Source: Elusimicrobiales bacterium (GTDB lineage: Bacteria; Elusimicrobiota; Elusimicrobia; Elusimicrobiales; UBA9959). From it: DNA of 64,000 bases. The position numbers and the translations under genes are program-made. Every line of letters begins with the position of its first letter. Position 1 is the first letter of the stretch. Shown here piece by piece: positions 1-8,423 of this stretch. The notes beneath the pieces were generated by a model. It was not told where the DNA came from, ran no database searches, and saw nothing but the letters and a program-made list of their open reading frames with translations. The DNA is taken from the NCBI GenBank assembly GCA_028688015.1, contig JAQTZB010000007.1:1-64000 (forward strand), in the 5' to 3' direction.

Positions 1-119
1 TGGCCCCGCTGCCGGCCGCCCCGGCGGCGGCCAAGCCCGCCGCGCTGCCGCCCCTGCCGGGCGCGAAGCCGGCCGCCGCCTCCGACGGCAAGCCCCCGCT
101 CACCGCGGGCAAACTCTGA
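1..119 (+). CDS. C-terminal tail of an Ala/Pro-rich protein (partial)
   Basis: An open frame entering from the left edge reads an alanine, proline and lysine-rich stretch ending in ...LTAGKL and a TGA at 117-119. It has no stop within the window before that, and the GC-rich codon use matches the neighbours. The composition suggests a disordered C-terminal tail of a secreted or membrane-attached protein. It ends 14 bases before the MotA-like gene, so it is probably the preceding gene of the same operon. Function cannot be told from 38 residues. Confidence 0.6.
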   Translation, partial: APLPAAPAAAKPAALPPLPGAKPAAASDGKPPLTAGKL

Positions 120-133
120 GCGAGGTGAACTGA

Positions 134-910
134 ATGGACTTGATGACCTTTTTGGGAGCGCTGACCGGCATGGGCGTTATCGTCTTCGTACTCTCGGCCG
201 GCGGCATGCTGCGCTTCCTGCTGAACTGGGAAGCCATCATCCTGATCTTCGGCGGCACCGCCGGCTCGATCATGATCGCCTACCCCTGGGCCTCGCTGCA
301 GTGGATGAAATCCTCCGTCATGCTGGTGATGTTCCCCCCCAAGCGCCCGCCCATCAACGTCCTCGTGACCACCATCGTGCGCTACGCCGAGCTCGCCAAG
401 AAGAACGGCGTGGACTCCCTCGCGGCCGAGATCCGCACCTCCCCTCACCCGTTCCTGACCGACGCCTGCCAGATGATGCTCGACGGCGTGGACATCCACA
501 TCCTGCGCGAGCGCATGGAGAACGACATCAACACCACGCGTCTGCGCCACCAGCAGCAGGCCAACATCTTCAATTCGGCCGGCACCTTCGCCCCGATCTT
601 CGGCCTGCTCGGCACGCTGATCGGCGTCGTGCAGGTGCTGCGCAACATCTCCAACCCGGCCATGATGGGCTCGTCGATGGCTATCGCCATGACCGCCTCC
701 TTCTACGGCATCTTCTCGGCCAACTTCCTCTTCCTGCCCATCGCCAGCAAGCTGGGCTATTACTCGGACGAGGACATCCTGAGCCGCGAGATCATAGCCA
801 AGGGCGTGCTCTCCGTTTACGAGGGCGACGTGCCGTGGCTGGTCTCCAAGAAACTGGAAGGCTACCTGTCGCTCGCGCTGAGGCGCAAGGCCAAGGCGAT
901 CGCCAAGTAA
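134..910 (+). CDS. MotA/TolQ/ExbB-type proton channel protein, MotA-like
   Basis: The 258-residue protein has the MotA layout: a short N-terminal hydrophobic pair, a cytoplasmic loop of about 90 residues, then two long membrane segments. The first of these carries GTFAPIFGLLGTLIGVV (about residues 150-170), the conserved glycine/proline signature of MotA/PomA stator subunits. In that family five MotA chains surround two MotB chains and convert ion flow into rotation. A ribosome site GAGGTG precedes ATG 134. No flagellar genes are visible nearby, and two different OmpA-domain partners follow, so the motor may drive something other than a flagellum. The family is clear; the specific role is inferred. 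Confidence 0.88.
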   Translation: MDLMTFLGALTGMGVIVFVLSAGGMLRFLLNWEAIILIFGGTAGSIMIAYPWASLQWMKSSVMLVMFPPKRPPINVLVTTIVRYAELAKKNGVDSLAAEIRTSPHPFLTDACQMMLDGVDIHILRERMENDINTTRLRHQQQANIFNSAGTFAPIFGLLGTLIGVVQVLRNISNPAMMGSSMAIAMTASFYGIFSANFLFLPIASKLGYYSDEDILSREIIAKGVLSVYEGDVPWLVSKKLEGYLSLALRRKAKAIAK

Positions 911-940
911 GCCCGGCGCGGCCGGGACCGGCGTCAAACC

Positions 941-1615
941 ATGAAGTTCTTCATTGACCGATATGCCAAGCACAAGGTAGAGGAAAACCCCCTCTACCTG
1001 GTAGTGCTGTCGGACATCATGACCAACCTGATGCTGTTCTTCCTGATCCTTTACGTCTTCAACATCCAGCCCGAGAACAAGGCCGCCGAAAGCTTCATGA
1101 GCGGCTTCGACAAGGAAGCCGCGCAGAAGGAGAAGGAGAAGAAAGCCGAAGAGGTGCTCAACAAATTCAACGAGCAGGACGTAGCCCTGAAGCTGGCGGA
1201 AGAACTGCTGAAGGCCGGCATGAAGGACATGGCGGAGGTGCAGCTTACCGACAAGCAGATCAAGATCAACATCGCGGCCCCGGTGCTCTTCGGCTCCGGC
1301 AAGGCGGACCTCGGCCGGACCTCGTCGGAAGTTATCGGCCCGGTGGCTGCGGTGCTTAACAAGCTGCCCAACGACATCATCGTCGAGGGCCATACGGACA
1401 ACGTGCCTATCAAGTCCGGGGACTTCGCCACCAACTGGGAATTGTCCGCCGCGCGCGCCAACGCCGTGGTGGACCTGCTGGCCTCGCGCTACTCCGTGCC
1501 GCAGGAGCGCATGATAGCCGCCGCCTACGGCGAACACCGCCCGGTGGCCCCCAACGACACGCCCCAGGGCCGGGCGCTGAACCGCAGGATCGAGATCATA
1601 GTTTCACGCAAATGA
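941..1615 (+). CDS. MotB-like OmpA-domain protein 1
   Basis: The 224-residue protein has one N-terminal membrane helix containing LSDIMTNLMLFFLILY, where Asp25 sits at the place of the proton-carrying aspartate of MotB. A charged Lys/Glu-rich linker (about residues 45-75) leads to a C-terminal OmpA-like peptidoglycan-binding domain with VEGHTDNVPI and the terminal NRRIEI signature. It lies 30 bases after the MotA-like gene and overlaps the next gene by an ATGA. In the stator family this is the peptidoglycan-anchored plug subunit. Having two such subunits in tandem is unusual. Confidence 0.87.
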   Translation: MKFFIDRYAKHKVEENPLYLVVLSDIMTNLMLFFLILYVFNIQPENKAAESFMSGFDKEAAQKEKEKKAEEVLNKFNEQDVALKLAEELLKAGMKDMAEVQLTDKQIKINIAAPVLFGSGKADLGRTSSEVIGPVAAVLNKLPNDIIVEGHTDNVPIKSGDFATNWELSAARANAVVDLLASRYSVPQERMIAAAYGEHRPVAPNDTPQGRALNRRIEIIVSRK

Positions 1616-2268
1616 GCGAAAAGAAAAAGGATAACTCCCAGCTCTGGATGGTGCCCTATGCCGACCTGATGACCTGCATGGTCATCCTGTTCCTCGCGCT
1701 TTACGGCCTGTCCTTCTCGATGAAAGGCTCCGATTACGAGCGGGCCCTGGCCGCCATGCAGAAGGAGCTCGGGGTGAAAGGCGCCGAAAAGAAGATCTCG
1801 GAGCTCGACGCCACCAAGAAGGTGGAGGACGATCTGAAGAAGCATATCCAGGACGGGAACCTGGGCCTGGAGGTGACCACCTCCCGCATCAAGCTCACCT
1901 TCACCGCGCCGATCCTGTTCGACTCGGGCTCGGCTACGCTCAAGGATACCGCGCGCGAGGTGCTCGACCCGATCGCGGACAGCATCCTGAAGATGGACAA
2001 CCGCGTGATAGTGGAAGGACACACCGATTCCGCCCGGATGCTCGGCAAAAAATTCGCCTCCAACCGGGAGCTCTCCATCATGAGGGCGTTTTCAGTGATA
2101 GAGTACCTGGTGCAGAAGGGCGTGCAGCCGGCCCGCATAACGGCTTACGGCTACGGCGAGTTCCGCCCGGCCGCCCCCAACGATACCGAGGCGGGCCGCC
2201 TCAAGAACCGCAGGATCGAGATGATCATCATGCGGCAGGCCCAAACCCCACAGGAAGGAAAATCATGA
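1612..2268 (+). CDS. MotB-like OmpA-domain protein 2
   Basis: The 218-residue paralogue of the preceding gene starts within its stop codon (ATGA overlap), so the two are translationally coupled. It has the classical MotB motif PYADLMTCMVILFLALYG with Asp18, then a linker, then an OmpA domain with VEGHTDS and NRRIEMII. It is closer to canonical MotB at the helix than protein 1. The pair could form a heterodimeric plug above a single MotA ring, as the two B-type subunits of some non-flagellar stators do. That is an inference; each could instead serve its own MotA ring. Confidence 0.87.
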   Translation: MSEKKKDNSQLWMVPYADLMTCMVILFLALYGLSFSMKGSDYERALAAMQKELGVKGAEKKISELDATKKVEDDLKKHIQDGNLGLEVTTSRIKLTFTAPILFDSGSATLKDTAREVLDPIADSILKMDNRVIVEGHTDSARMLGKKFASNRELSIMRAFSVIEYLVQKGVQPARITAYGYGEFRPAAPNDTEAGRLKNRRIEMIIMRQAQTPQEGKS

Positions 2269-3182
2269 GAAACAGCTTCGCCTTAGCCGCCCTGCTCCTG
2301 CTCTGCCCCCCCGCTTTCGCTGCCAAGGACGCCTCGCCGTCCACCGAGGCCGAAGAGCTCAAGGGCTATTACGACAAGGCCTTCGGCTACTACGTCGCCG
2401 GGGATTACAAGCGGGCGATCGAGAACTGGGACCTGGTCCTTAAGCTGGACCCCAAGCAGACCACCGCCCGCAACATGATAGAAGAGGCCCGCCGCAAGCT
2501 CTCCGGCTCGTCGGTGAACCTGCGCGCCTCGCTGACCAAACTGCTCAACGCCAGCCGCTACGCCGACGCCCTCATCAAGGTGGACGAGTTGCTGGGCTCG
2601 GACTCGACCAATCCATATTACCTGAAGCTGCGGGGCCGGCTGAAGACCGTCTCGGAGATAGTCCCGTCGCGCCCCGGGAGCTCCGGCAAGGCCTGGAACG
2701 CGGCCGCAGAGGGCGTGGCCTACTGGCTCAGCGAGAAAGAGGACCTGCCGTTCGCCTACGACGCGCTGCGCTACGCTTCCGAGCTGGCGCCGGGCGAAAA
2801 AAGCTTCGCCAGGCTGATCCTGGCGCTGGAGGAGGAAGCCCCCCAGCTCAAACTCAACGACAGCAAGCCGGCCAACACCGCTATCCTGGACCACAAGAAG
2901 AAAGTGGCGCTGGACCAGATCTACGACTCCAAGTTTTACATGGCGGTCAAGGAGCTGGAGGGCGTGCTGCGCCTGGAGCCCAACGACGTGACGGCCCTGA
3001 AGCGGGCCGGCTCCGCCTACCTGCAGCTGAAAGAATACCGCGCCGCCCGCCGGGCCTGGCAGAAGGCGCTGCAGCTCTCGCCCAAGGACGAACAGCTGCC
3101 CGAATACCTGCAGGCCCTGGACAAAGTGGCCCCGGCCGGTGCCGAGCCCCGGCCGAAGCGGCAGCCGAGGGGCAAAGGCTGA
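2265..3182 (+). CDS. Exported TPR-repeat protein
   Basis: The 305-residue protein starts inside the stop codon of the MotB-like gene (ATGA). It has a Sec signal peptide (MRNSFALAALLLLCPPAFA, cleavage after AFA). TPR units are recognisable near residues 35-70 (GDYKRAIENWDLVLKLDP) and 225-290 (FYMAVKELEGVLRLEPND and EYRAARRAWQKALQLSPKD). TPR arrays mediate protein contacts, so this is likely a periplasmic adaptor for the MotA/OmpA complex. A strong terminator follows, which closes the operon. The specific partner is unknown. Confidence 0.82.
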   Translation: MRNSFALAALLLLCPPAFAAKDASPSTEAEELKGYYDKAFGYYVAGDYKRAIENWDLVLKLDPKQTTARNMIEEARRKLSGSSVNLRASLTKLLNASRYADALIKVDELLGSDSTNPYYLKLRGRLKTVSEIVPSRPGSSGKAWNAAAEGVAYWLSEKEDLPFAYDALRYASELAPGEKSFARLILALEEEAPQLKLNDSKPANTAILDHKKKVALDQIYDSKFYMAVKELEGVLRLEPNDVTALKRAGSAYLQLKEYRAARRAWQKALQLSPKDEQLPEYLQALDKVAPAGAEPRPKRQPRGKG

Positions 3183-3203
3183 TCGAGCCATCCACGCTGC
3201 ATG

Positions 3204-3237
3204 AAAAAAGCCGCCGGCTCAAGCCGGCGGCTTTTTT
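3204..3237. terminator. Bidirectional intrinsic terminator
   Basis: A 9-bp perfect stem GCCGCCGGC / GCCGGCGGC with a TCAA loop is flanked by A6 and T6. It therefore works for the TPR gene on the plus strand and the LUD gene on the minus strand. Confidence 0.9.
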
Positions 3238-3253
3238 CCTGTCCCGGCGCCGC

Positions 3254-3892
3254 CTAGTAGCCCAGGTCCTCGTTCACCAGCAGCACCCGGATGTCGCTGA
3301 CGGAGGGTTTTTTCCACAGCAGGGTCACGGCGTTGCAGATCCGGAACTTGGAGGCGCAATCCACGCAGCGGCCGGCCGCCACGCAGGGGTTGTCCTTTTC
3401 CAGGCGCAGGTTATTGGCTATGGCGGCTATGTTGCGCGAGCGCCACAGCCCCTCTTCCTGGTCCCTGGCTATCTTGTTGACTCCGGCGATAAGCACTATC
3501 TTGCGCGGGCCGTAGATAACGGCGGCCCCGCGGTTGCCGTTGCCGTCTATGAAGATCAGTTTCCCGTCCAGCGTAACGGCCTGCGGCGAGGCCAGGTAGA
3601 TATCCGCGGCCTGCGCGGCCAGCCAGACGGCGCGCTTCGTTTCGAAGTCCATGCCGGGCTTGTGGGTGATGATAGTCTTGCCGGCGGCGGCCAGCGCGTC
3701 GGCCAGGCCCAGCGCGGCCACCGTCATGGAGCCTCCGACGCCGATCGTCTTCCCCCCGGCGGCCAGTTCCAGCAGGGCGGCCGCGGCCGCCTTGCCGTCT
3801 TCGTAAACCTCTGCTTCGAAATTATTCCTGCGCAGCGCGGCCGCGGCGTTGTCGAGGAGCTTTGAATTAAGGGTCCTGCGGTGTTTTTCCAT
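3254..3892 (-). CDS. LUD-domain protein (DUF162, LutC/YkgG-like)
   Basis: The 212-residue protein matches the LUD family: an N-terminal helix region, then GVGGSMT, and a C-terminal half with IYGPRKIVLIAGVNKI. LutC in lactate use has the same fold, but this single-domain family is widespread and its substrate is unknown. A cysteine set near the C-terminus (CVAAGRCVDCASKFRICN, about residues 168-185) is shared by the stand-alone DUF162 proteins and could bind a metal or Fe-S cluster. No lutA or lutB neighbour is present, so a lactate role is unsupported. It is a monocistronic minus-strand gene between two terminators. Confidence 0.8.
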   Translation of the reverse strand: MEKHRRTLNSKLLDNAAAALRRNNFEAEVYEDGKAAAAALLELAAGGKTIGVGGSMTVAALGLADALAAAGKTIITHKPGMDFETKRAVWLAAQAADIYLASPQAVTLDGKLIFIDGNGNRGAAVIYGPRKIVLIAGVNKIARDQEEGLWRSRNIAAIANNLRLEKDNPCVAAGRCVDCASKFRICNAVTLLWKKPSVSDIRVLLVNEDLGY

Positions 3893-3911
3893 GCTTAAAT
3901 TCTACCAAAGA

Positions 3912-3940
3912 AAAAAGCGGGGCGAACGGCCCCGCTTTTT
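3912..3940. terminator. Bidirectional intrinsic terminator
   Basis: An AGCGGGGC / GCCCCGCT stem with a short GAAC-containing loop is flanked by an A-tract and T5. It ends the minus-strand Trp-repeat gene and lies just upstream of the LUD gene. Confidence 0.8.
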
Positions 3941-3956
3941 CCCCGCACGGTTGAGG

Positions 3957-4613
3957 TTACGGTTGGGTCTTGCGCACCAGCTCCTGCGCGTCCCAGCGGA
4001 GGTCGCGGGTCTTCCACTGTATGTCGCGGCAGTTGCGGGCCAGGTCGGCGGCGCTCCACTGCGCGTCGTAACCGATGACCTTGGGGTCTATGCGGCGCAC
4101 GGTCCACTCCAGGTTCTGCGCGGCGTTCTGCACGTCGAACTGGAAGCGGTTGTCCAGGTCGCGCGCGCTCCATTCTATATCGTTGGCGAACTGGTTGAGC
4201 CTGGCGTCTTTCTTGGCCAGGTTCAGCAGGTTCTTCATCTCCATGGCCAGGCGCTGGGCGTCGTTGGAGCGGCGGGACATGTCCATGGACATGCGGCGCA
4301 GGTCGCTTGAAAAGAAGGCGTTGGAGCCGCCCTGCTCTATGCGGCGGGCGTCGGATTCCAGGCGGTCGATGTCGCTGCGCAACCAGGTGGTGTCGGTCTC
4401 GAGGCGCGCCAGGTCGTTCTTGAACTGCTGGAACTTGTAGACCAGGTCCTGCGGGACCGGGTCTTCCTTGGCGGGCGCCGACGGCGCGGGCACGGGCACG
4501 GCCTCCGCCCTGGCGGCGAGGTCGGCAGCTTTAATTTTCGCAAGGGAGAAATCAAGGGAGTAAGCCGGGGAAACAACGGAAACGACCAACAGCAGCATCA
4601 GAACTTTTTTCAT
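3957..4613 (-). CDS. Exported coiled-coil protein with Trp repeats, unknown function
   Basis: The 218-residue protein has a signal peptide (MKKVLMLLLVVSVVSPAYS). After an Ala/Pro-rich linker (residues 35-55) it is highly charged and predicted helical. The C-terminal third repeats a W-x3-[DI]-like pattern: IEWSARDL, LEWTVRRI, AQWSAADL, IQWKTRDL. The tryptophans are 22, 16, 14 and 7 residues apart, close to heptad phasing. A strong Shine-Dalgarno AGGAGG precedes the ATG. I do not recognise a family. It may form a periplasmic helical bundle. Confidence 0.7.
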   Translation of the reverse strand: MKKVLMLLLVVSVVSPAYSLDFSLAKIKAADLAARAEAVPVPAPSAPAKEDPVPQDLVYKFQQFKNDLARLETDTTWLRSDIDRLESDARRIEQGGSNAFFSSDLRRMSMDMSRRSNDAQRLAMEMKNLLNLAKKDARLNQFANDIEWSARDLDNRFQFDVQNAAQNLEWTVRRIDPKVIGYDAQWSAADLARNCRDIQWKTRDLRWDAQELVRKTQP

Positions 4614-4632
4614 TTATAACCTCCTAACGCGA

Positions 4633-4644
4633 TAAGATATCTTA
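4633..4644. promoter_or_regulatory. Perfect 12-bp palindrome upstream of the Trp-repeat gene
   Basis: TAAGATATCTTA is a perfect palindrome 20 bases upstream of the minus-strand ATG at 4613. It overlaps the likely -10 region and could be an operator, though it is AT-rich and may be only a promoter element. Confidence 0.35.
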
Positions 4645-4652
4645 CAATGAAA

Positions 4653-4696
4653 ACCCCGCCCCGCATAAGCGCCGAAAGGCCTAGGCGGGGCGGGGT
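4653..4696 (-). terminator. Terminator of the pullulanase gene
   Basis: A 12-bp perfect stem ACCCCGCCCCGC / GCGGGGCGGGGT encloses a 20-base loop that itself holds GCC-GAAA-GGC. On the minus strand it is followed by TTTT. It lies 14 bases after the pullulanase stop. Confidence 0.7.
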
Positions 4697-4709
4697 CCAA
4701 GGTCCTACG

Positions 4710-7199
4710 TTAAATATCCAGCCGCAGCACCGACAGCGACAGGGGCGGGGCCGTATAATGCCAGTAAGCCGCTTCGCCGCGCTCTTTTACCAGGCCGGCG
4801 GGGCCGAAGGCTGGCAGCCACTTGCCCTCGGGCAGGGCGAACTTATGCTCCTTCTTCTCCGGGTTTATCAGCACCAGGATGCGCCGCCAGCTGTCGCCCG
4901 CCTTGTCGCCGTAGAGGAGGTAGGCTATGGCGGGCGGCTCGATCTTCAGGCCAAGTTCCTCGTAGAACTTCAGGTTATTGCGTACGGCTTCCTGCGTCTT
5001 CATCCGGAAGGCGGGGTGCGCCTTGCGCAGCGCTATGAGGTCCCGGTAGAAGTTAAAGACCGCCAGGTGTTCCTTCTTGCGCGTCCAGTCCAGCCTGTTC
5101 ACCGAGTCCGGCAGGTTGTAGGAGTTATCCTCCCCCCCCTTGGTGCGCAGGAATTCCTCTCCGGCGTGCAGGAACGGGATTCCCTGAGAGGTCAGGACGA
5201 TGGCGTTGGCCAGCTTGTCCATGGCGATCTTGTTAGCGAGGGGCTCGTTCTTTACGGACAGGTCGATGCGGTCCCACAGCGTGTTGTTGTCGTGGCAGGA
5301 AACGTAATTCATGGTCTCCAGCGGCCCGTCAGTGAAATTATCAACCGCGCCGCGGATGCCGCTCTTCACGCCGTCGCGCTTCTGCGCGGCCTGCACGTAG
5401 CCCAGGTCGGCGATAGAGAACACGCTGCCCTTGATGGCGTCGCGAAAATCGTCATTGAACACGGCATAGCCCTTCCCGCGCTGGCTGCCCTTCTGCACGC
5501 CGTCCACCGGGCTGGCTCCGGCCTTCCACGGCTCGCCGTAGACGAAGATATCCGGTTTCACCGCCTTAAGCGCCTTCATTATCTCGTCGGCGGCCCCGCG
5601 GTCTATCAGGCCCATCAGGTCGAAGCGGAAACCGTCCACCTTGTATTCCTTCACCCAGTAGACCAGGCTGTCGACGAGGAACTTGCGCGCCATCGGGGCC
5701 TCGGTGCGGAATTCGTTGCCGCAGCCCGAGCCGTTGGAGTAGGTGCCGTCCGGATTCACGCGGTAATAATAGTCCATCGCCGCGGCGTTGAAGTTATAGG
5801 TTGTGGCCTGGGTCTCGGCTGTGTGATTGTAGACCACGTCCATGATCACCTTCAGCCCCTTGCGGTGGAAGGCGTCGACCATCTTCTTGACCTCCGTAAC
5901 GCGGCTGCCGTCGGCGGGCCGGGTGGCGTAGGAGCCCTCCGGCGAGTTGAAGTTGACCGGCATGTAGCCCCAGTTATAGACCCCGGGGTCGTCGCCGTTC
6001 TCGAAGTCCTGGAACGGCAGGATATGCACCGCGTTCACGCCGAGCTCGGCTATGTGGTCCAGGCCGGTGCGGACGTCGGGGAATTTCGGATGCCGGGTTC
6101 CTGTTTCCGCGGCGCCCAGGTACTTTTTCTTATTCTTGACGCCGGAATAATCGTCGGAGGTGAGGTCGCGCAGGTGGACCTCGTAAACCACGGTCTCCTC
6201 CGGGGTGAAGGCCGGGCCCGGGAACACCGGCGTGGCGTCCCTGAAGATCAGCGCGCCGGCGCGGTCGCCGGTGGCGCAGCGGGCGTAAGGGTCCAGCCCG
6301 ACATAGGTCTGCCCGTTCTGCTCGGTGCGGATGCGGTAGGACTTGCCCGCGAGCGGCCGGCCGAAGTTCTTCTCCCAGACGCCATGCTCCCGGCGCTCGA
6401 GCGGGGTCGCCGAAGGCGGCTCTCCCGCCTTTTCGGAAACCAGGGCTTCCACCTTGGTCGCATAGGGCGCGAAGACCCGCAGCACGGCGTGCCCACCCGC
6501 CTCGGTCAGGCCCATTTCCAGCGGGCTGTAGAATTCCGGGCCATAGACGGCGTCGCCCAATCGCAGGCGCACCGGCTCCAGGTCTTCCGCGAACAGCCGG
6601 TACTCGCCGGAGTTCAGCGCGGCGTAGTCCGGCTTGAAGTCCTTGAAAAAGAGGCGCGCCGCCCGGGAGTAAGGGCCGCCGATCGGGGAGACCGCGGAAG
6701 GCCGCCAGGCCTCGCCGCCCCGGCGGAGATAAAAGTTGCGCGAGGCCAGGTAGACGGCGTCCAGCGGGCGCGTGAAAGCCGCGCGCACTTCGCCGGCCCC
6801 GTCGAACCAGGCTCCGGTTACGGCGGTGGAAACGGCCGGCGGGGCCGGGTAGACCGCGGCGTCGCCCTCTACCAGGTAGATTTCGCCCTGCCGGGCGGCG
6901 GCCAGGATGCGGTCCGGCGCGTCCTTGGCGGTCCAGTTGCCCTGCCGCGGCAGCAGGCCGGTCCGCTTGCCGGAAAGACCGGACGCGTCCAGGTCCAGTT
7001 CGTAGAAGACGCCGAAGGCGTCGCTGCCGGCAGGCGTCAGGTCGCCGACGGGTTTCTTGTCGGCGTCGTTCCAGACCCAGAGGTTCCACCCGGAATAGGC
7101 CTTGTCCAGCCGGTTATAGTGGATGATAAGTTTATCGGCGGCGTGCAGCGGCGGCGTCATAAGCGTGGCTCCGATCAGGAAAAGTTTCAGCGCGTTCAT
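4710..7199 (-). CDS. pulA: Secreted type I pullulanase (GH13)
   Basis: This 829-residue enzyme hydrolyses alpha-1,6 branches of pullulan, starch or glycogen. The start at 7199 is chosen because AAGGGGAG precedes it and a signal peptide follows (MNALKLFLIGATLMTPPLHA). The N-terminus (KLIIHYNRLDKAYSGWNLWVW) is a pullulanase-associated carbohydrate-binding domain, followed by a CBM48-like region. The catalytic GH13 part shows the type I marker YNWGYMPVNFNSPEGSY, region I DVVYNH, nucleophile Asp527 in GFRFDLMG, acid/base Glu556 in VYGEPW, and Asp637 in SCHDNN. Length and order fit full-length pullulanases. It is divergently transcribed from another glycosidase-like gene. Confidence 0.93.
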   Translation of the reverse strand: MNALKLFLIGATLMTPPLHAADKLIIHYNRLDKAYSGWNLWVWNDADKKPVGDLTPAGSDAFGVFYELDLDASGLSGKRTGLLPRQGNWTAKDAPDRILAAARQGEIYLVEGDAAVYPAPPAVSTAVTGAWFDGAGEVRAAFTRPLDAVYLASRNFYLRRGGEAWRPSAVSPIGGPYSRAARLFFKDFKPDYAALNSGEYRLFAEDLEPVRLRLGDAVYGPEFYSPLEMGLTEAGGHAVLRVFAPYATKVEALVSEKAGEPPSATPLERREHGVWEKNFGRPLAGKSYRIRTEQNGQTYVGLDPYARCATGDRAGALIFRDATPVFPGPAFTPEETVVYEVHLRDLTSDDYSGVKNKKKYLGAAETGTRHPKFPDVRTGLDHIAELGVNAVHILPFQDFENGDDPGVYNWGYMPVNFNSPEGSYATRPADGSRVTEVKKMVDAFHRKGLKVIMDVVYNHTAETQATTYNFNAAAMDYYYRVNPDGTYSNGSGCGNEFRTEAPMARKFLVDSLVYWVKEYKVDGFRFDLMGLIDRGAADEIMKALKAVKPDIFVYGEPWKAGASPVDGVQKGSQRGKGYAVFNDDFRDAIKGSVFSIADLGYVQAAQKRDGVKSGIRGAVDNFTDGPLETMNYVSCHDNNTLWDRIDLSVKNEPLANKIAMDKLANAIVLTSQGIPFLHAGEEFLRTKGGEDNSYNLPDSVNRLDWTRKKEHLAVFNFYRDLIALRKAHPAFRMKTQEAVRNNLKFYEELGLKIEPPAIAYLLYGDKAGDSWRRILVLINPEKKEHKFALPEGKWLPAFGPAGLVKERGEAAYWHYTAPPLSLSVLRLDI

Positions 7200-7227
7200 G
7201 GTCTCCCCTTTGTTCCGGCTTAAATTG

Positions 7228-7233
7228 TAAAAT
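7228..7233 (+). promoter_or_regulatory. -10 element very close to the DUF4015 start
   Basis: TAAAAT ends 8 bases before ATG 7242. No Shine-Dalgarno is present, so the transcript may be leaderless. Confidence 0.45.
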
Positions 7234-7241
7234 ATCTTCCT

Positions 7242-8363
7242 ATGCTTCATACAGCGTTATTTTTGCTACTCGCCTCTCTCCCCCCCGCTTCGGCCGGCGT
7301 GCACGCCGCCACCGAAACCGCCAAAGTCCAGGTCTCCACGGCCGCCATCCGCGAGCTGGTGCTGGCCGACCGCCGGGTCCGCGGCATCCACCTTACCTGC
7401 TGGGGCGCCGGCTCGCCGAAGCTCCGCAGGGAGCTCATCAAAAAGATTTCCAATTCGGTCATCAACACCGTGGTTATAGCGCTCAAGGAAACCGACGGCA
7501 AGGTCTATATTCCCGGCGTGGAAAAGGCCCACAAGTTCGGCTCGTACCAGGCCGCCATCACCGACCCGGCCGCCATGCTGAAGGATTTCAAGGACGCCGG
7601 CATCTATACCGTGGCGCGCATAGTGGTCTTCAAGGACAAGGTTATCCCCAAAGCGCGCCCGGACATGGCCGTGCGCACCCCCTCCGGAGACCTGTGGCGC
7701 AGCCGCAACGGGGCCACCTGGGTGGACCCCTACAGCAAAGAGGTCTGGGATTATAACCTGGACCTGGCCGTACTCGCGGCCAAACTTGGCTTCGACGAGA
7801 TCCAGTTCGACTATATCCGCTACCCTTCAGAAGGAAACACCTCGCTGTGCCGCTACTCCAAGCCGCATAACAAGCAGACGGCCACCAGGAACCTGAAGGA
7901 TTTCCTGGACTACTCCCGCAAGCGCCTGGCGCCGTACAAGGTCAAGATCTCCGCCGACGTGTTCGGCCTGACCACCTCGGTCAAGGACGACATGGGCATA
8001 GGCCAGGACATAGCCACGCTGGCCGCCGGCGCCGACTACGTCTACCCGATGATGTACCCCTCCCACTACAACCCCGGCGAATACAACCTGAAGAACCCTA
8101 ACGCCAGCCCGTTCAAAGTGATCAACCGCGGCCTGAAGGACGCCATGGGCAAACTGGGCAACGACTTCGCGCGCATCCGGCCTTACCTGCAGGATTTCTC
8201 GCTGGGCTGGCATTACGGGCCGTCGGAAGTGCGCGCGCAGATCATGGCCGCGCGCCTGAACCACCTCGAGAGCTGGGTGCTGTGGAACGCCGCCAACAAG
8301 TACACCTGGGCCGCGCTCACGCCCCAGTCCTACCGCGCCTTCGTCGATCCGGAATACAAATAG
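7242..8363 (+). CDS. Putative secreted glycoside hydrolase (DUF4015-like)
   Basis: The 373-residue protein has a signal peptide (MLHTALFLLLASLPPASAG) and a TIM-barrel-like region with RGIHLTCWGAG, KETDGKVYIPG, TWVDPYSKEVWDYN and GFDEIQFDYIRYPSEG. The FDYIRYP motif is typical of the DUF4015 / putative GH family related to glucanotransferase barrels, with its acidic residues likely catalytic. Substrate is not known. It shares a 42-base divergent promoter region with the pullulanase, which suggests a polysaccharide-related role. It ends at a bidirectional terminator. Confidence 0.82.
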   Translation: MLHTALFLLLASLPPASAGVHAATETAKVQVSTAAIRELVLADRRVRGIHLTCWGAGSPKLRRELIKKISNSVINTVVIALKETDGKVYIPGVEKAHKFGSYQAAITDPAAMLKDFKDAGIYTVARIVVFKDKVIPKARPDMAVRTPSGDLWRSRNGATWVDPYSKEVWDYNLDLAVLAAKLGFDEIQFDYIRYPSEGNTSLCRYSKPHNKQTATRNLKDFLDYSRKRLAPYKVKISADVFGLTTSVKDDMGIGQDIATLAAGADYVYPMMYPSHYNPGEYNLKNPNASPFKVINRGLKDAMGKLGNDFARIRPYLQDFSLGWHYGPSEVRAQIMAARLNHLESWVLWNAANKYTWAALTPQSYRAFVDPEYK

Positions 8364-8374
8364 CCCGCGCGGAT

Positions 8375-8412
8375 AAATAAAAAAGACCGGGCCAGCCCGG
8401 TCTTTTTTATTT
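8375..8412. terminator. Bidirectional intrinsic terminator
   Basis: The stem GACCGGGC / GCCCGGTC is flanked by AAATAAAAAA and TTTTTTATTT, between convergent genes. Confidence 0.9.
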
Positions 8413-8423
8413 GCGGCGGCGCT

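Noticed and set aside
134..2268. Flagellar motor genes motA and motB
   Set aside because: The family is right, but no flagellar gene is nearby and two MotB-type genes are present, so flagellar symbols were not assigned.
3254..3892. Lactate utilisation protein LutC
   Set aside because: The LUD domain fits, but lutA and lutB are absent and the cysteine-rich C-terminus belongs to the stand-alone DUF162 group.
4647..7223. A plus-strand open frame of 858 codons opposite the pullulanase
   Set aside because: It is a shadow of GC-rich codons. The minus strand has a complete pullulanase with all catalytic motifs, a signal peptide and a ribosome site.
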